A DNA stretch of 64,000 bases, from contig NZ_CP089211.1 of assembly GCF_021183825.1 (NCBI RefSeq), positions 5,066,501-5,130,500 on the forward strand, given 5' to 3'. The position numbers were made by a program, and so were the translations under genes. Under the pieces are notes generated by a model. The model did not search any database. It saw nothing but the letters and a program-made list of their open reading frames with translations, and was not told the DNA's origin. Shown piece by piece: positions 63,122-64,000 of this stretch (position 1 is its first letter; each line of letters starts with the position of its first letter). This stretch comes from Sinomicrobium kalidii. GTDB lineage: Bacteria > Bacteroidota > Bacteroidia > Flavobacteriales > Flavobacteriaceae.

Positions 63122-63135
63122 GGGGGAAAATCCCC
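63122..63135. promoter_or_regulatory. Third GGGG/CCCC box, after the response regulator gene
   Basis: GGGGGAAAATCCCC matches box 1 of promoters A and B. Ten bases on there is a weak second box (AGGGCAGTATTC), but no -33/-7 pair follows on either strand, so it may be a vestige or a site with another role. The rest of the 271-bp gap shows nothing recognisable. Confidence 0.45.
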
Positions 63136-63292
63136 GTTGTCCGATAGGGCAGTATTCTTTTATATTCAGCTAATAAATAGTACCACACTATCCGGAAAAT
63201 AAGATTGTTATACTCCTTTCGGATTGATAGGATGACCTACAGTTGAACACCAAATGCAAATTAGAAGAAGATAATTTAAAATCAGTATTATC

Positions 63293-63733
63293 ATGGATGC
63301 TGAAACAACTAAAATAATAATCACATTTATTACAGGAAGTTTACTGGGCGGATTTATTAAAACATATTTCGATCTCAGAAAAGAAGTGGTCTCTGCAATA
63401 TGGGAGAAAAGATTAAATGCGTATAATAAACTTTGGACGATCTCCGGGGTGCTTCCGTTATGGCCCAGGGATAAAACCTTAACTTATAAGCAGTTATTTG
63501 AAACCTGTAATGATCTGAAAAACTGGTATTTCAATTTTGGGGGAATTCTGTTATCGCGAAAGAGTAGAAAAACTTATGGTAAACTTCAGGAGACGTTGTA
63601 CGAAAAAACAAAAAAGCAAACCGCTGAAAAAATTACCTGTGCTGAATACGAGGAAATCCAAAAATCTTTTCACTTGCTTAGAAATCAAATGACAAAAGAC
63701 TTAACTTCCCGTAACAGGCAAATGTTTAAATAA
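63293..63733 (+). CDS. Hypothetical protein with one N-terminal TM helix
   Basis: A 146-residue protein. One hydrophobic segment near the N-terminus (IIITFITGSLLGGFIKTYF, about 7-27) is followed by a helical, basic cytoplasmic part (LRKEVVSAIWEKRLNAYNKLW and on). No family recognised; similar small proteins with a single anchor occur widely in Bacteroidota. Confidence 0.6.
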   Translation: MDAETTKIIITFITGSLLGGFIKTYFDLRKEVVSAIWEKRLNAYNKLWTISGVLPLWPRDKTLTYKQLFETCNDLKNWYFNFGGILLSRKSRKTYGKLQETLYEKTKKQTAEKITCAEYEEIQKSFHLLRNQMTKDLTSRNRQMFK

Positions 63734-63781
63734 TATATTTTTATACTGTTTATAATCAAGTTAAAGGTTAAAACCCTGAAC

Positions 63782-63802
63782 CTCTGGACTTGCAGTCCAG
63801 AG
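63782..63802. other. Perfect 9-bp hairpin downstream of smpB
   Basis: CTCTGGACT and AGTCCAGAG with a 3-nt loop, between the convergent hypothetical gene and smpB. There is no strong T-run on either side, so it is only a possible bidirectional terminator. Confidence 0.5.
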
Positions 63803-63834
63803 TGGTTTAGTAGTTTATCGGCAGAAAGGCGAAT

Positions 63835-64000
63835 TTACCGGTATGACTTTTTAATCCGGTCCAGGTTGCGTTTGTTTTCCCGGTCTTTAATGGTTTCGCG
63901 TTTGTCGTGCAGCTTTTTACCTTTTACCAGGGCGATCTCCATTTTGGCCAGTCCGCGGTCATTGATAAACAGGCGCAGGGGAACGATGGTCAGCCCTACG
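63835..64000 (-). CDS. smpB: SsrA-binding protein SmpB, 3' end only
   Basis: The last 54 residues of SmpB; the N-terminal part is outside the window. SmpB brings tmRNA to stalled ribosomes. Seen: [35 protein letters not shown] and the basic C-terminal tail with [10 protein letters not shown], all typical. Confidence 0.95.
   Translation of the reverse strand, partial: VGLTIVPLRLFINDRGLAKMEIALVKGKKLHDKRETIKDRENKRNLDRIKKSYR

Noticed and set aside
63782..63802. tRNA-Cys-like anticodon hairpin (CTGGACTGCAAGTCCAG on the minus strand)
   Set aside because: No acceptor stem, D arm or T arm can be formed from the flanking sequence; it is a simple hairpin.

Overview
The window comes from a Bacteroidota chromosome, most likely a marine or soil Flavobacteriaceae-type bacterium. 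The evidence is a SusC/SusD pair, flavobacterial TAnnTTTG promoter elements, no Shine-Dalgarno sites, and many gene families typical of the phylum. I did not recognise the species.

Layout. (1) 1-17588, plus strand: an L-arabinose/arabinan utilisation locus. It holds the 3' part of an aldose 1-epimerase, an SSS-family sugar symporter, SusC/SusD, a DUF6055-DUF4859 lipoprotein with an HEIGH motif, a LamG-GH127/146 beta-L-arabinofuranosidase, a GH51 alpha-L-arabinofuranosidase lipoprotein and a DUF5695 protein. (2) 17594-25911: housekeeping genes. These are serine acetyltransferase (minus), the ComM/YifB ATPase, and a 5-oxoprolinase group (DUF2891, NRAMP-like transporter, pxpA, pxpB, pxpC). A minus-strand PIN/DUF6364 toxin-antitoxin pair sits inside the pxp genes, and the DUF2891 gene carries an in-frame stop just before its conserved C-terminus. 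(3) About 26500-60144, minus strand: a complete extracellular contractile injection system (eCIS). In transcription order it encodes the DUF4255 terminator, a possible cap adaptor, sheath, two tube proteins, a 52-aa DUF5908 protein, LysM hub, VgrG spike, PAAR tip, gp25, two large baseplate proteins, a PKD-containing protein, tape measure, two eCIS-core (DUF4157) effectors, a SUFU-SUKH immunity-like protein, the AAA+ ATPase, a CHAP peptidase, two paralogous unknown proteins, a low-complexity repeat protein and a two-TM protein. (4) 60312-64000: a lipoprotein, a 7-TM protein overlapping a histidine kinase and NarL-type response regulator, a small hypothetical, and the 3' end of smpB (minus).

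How they work together. The first locus should import arabino-oligosaccharides, release L-arabinose and take it up. The eCIS locus builds a headless contractile particle. Effector 1 has a caspase-like (clan CD) His/Cys dyad. Effector 2 ends in a His-rich nuclease-like domain and is followed 10 bp later by an immunity-type protein, which is unexpected for a system usually aimed at eukaryotes.

The most notable hidden signal is a shared promoter design upstream of both the structural operon and the CHAP peptidase gene: two tandem GGGG/CCCC boxes 10 nt apart, a -33 TTG fused to the second box, exactly 20 nt, then TAnnTTTG. A third such box lies just after the response-regulator gene, so the neighbouring two-component system is a candidate regulator of particle production and release.
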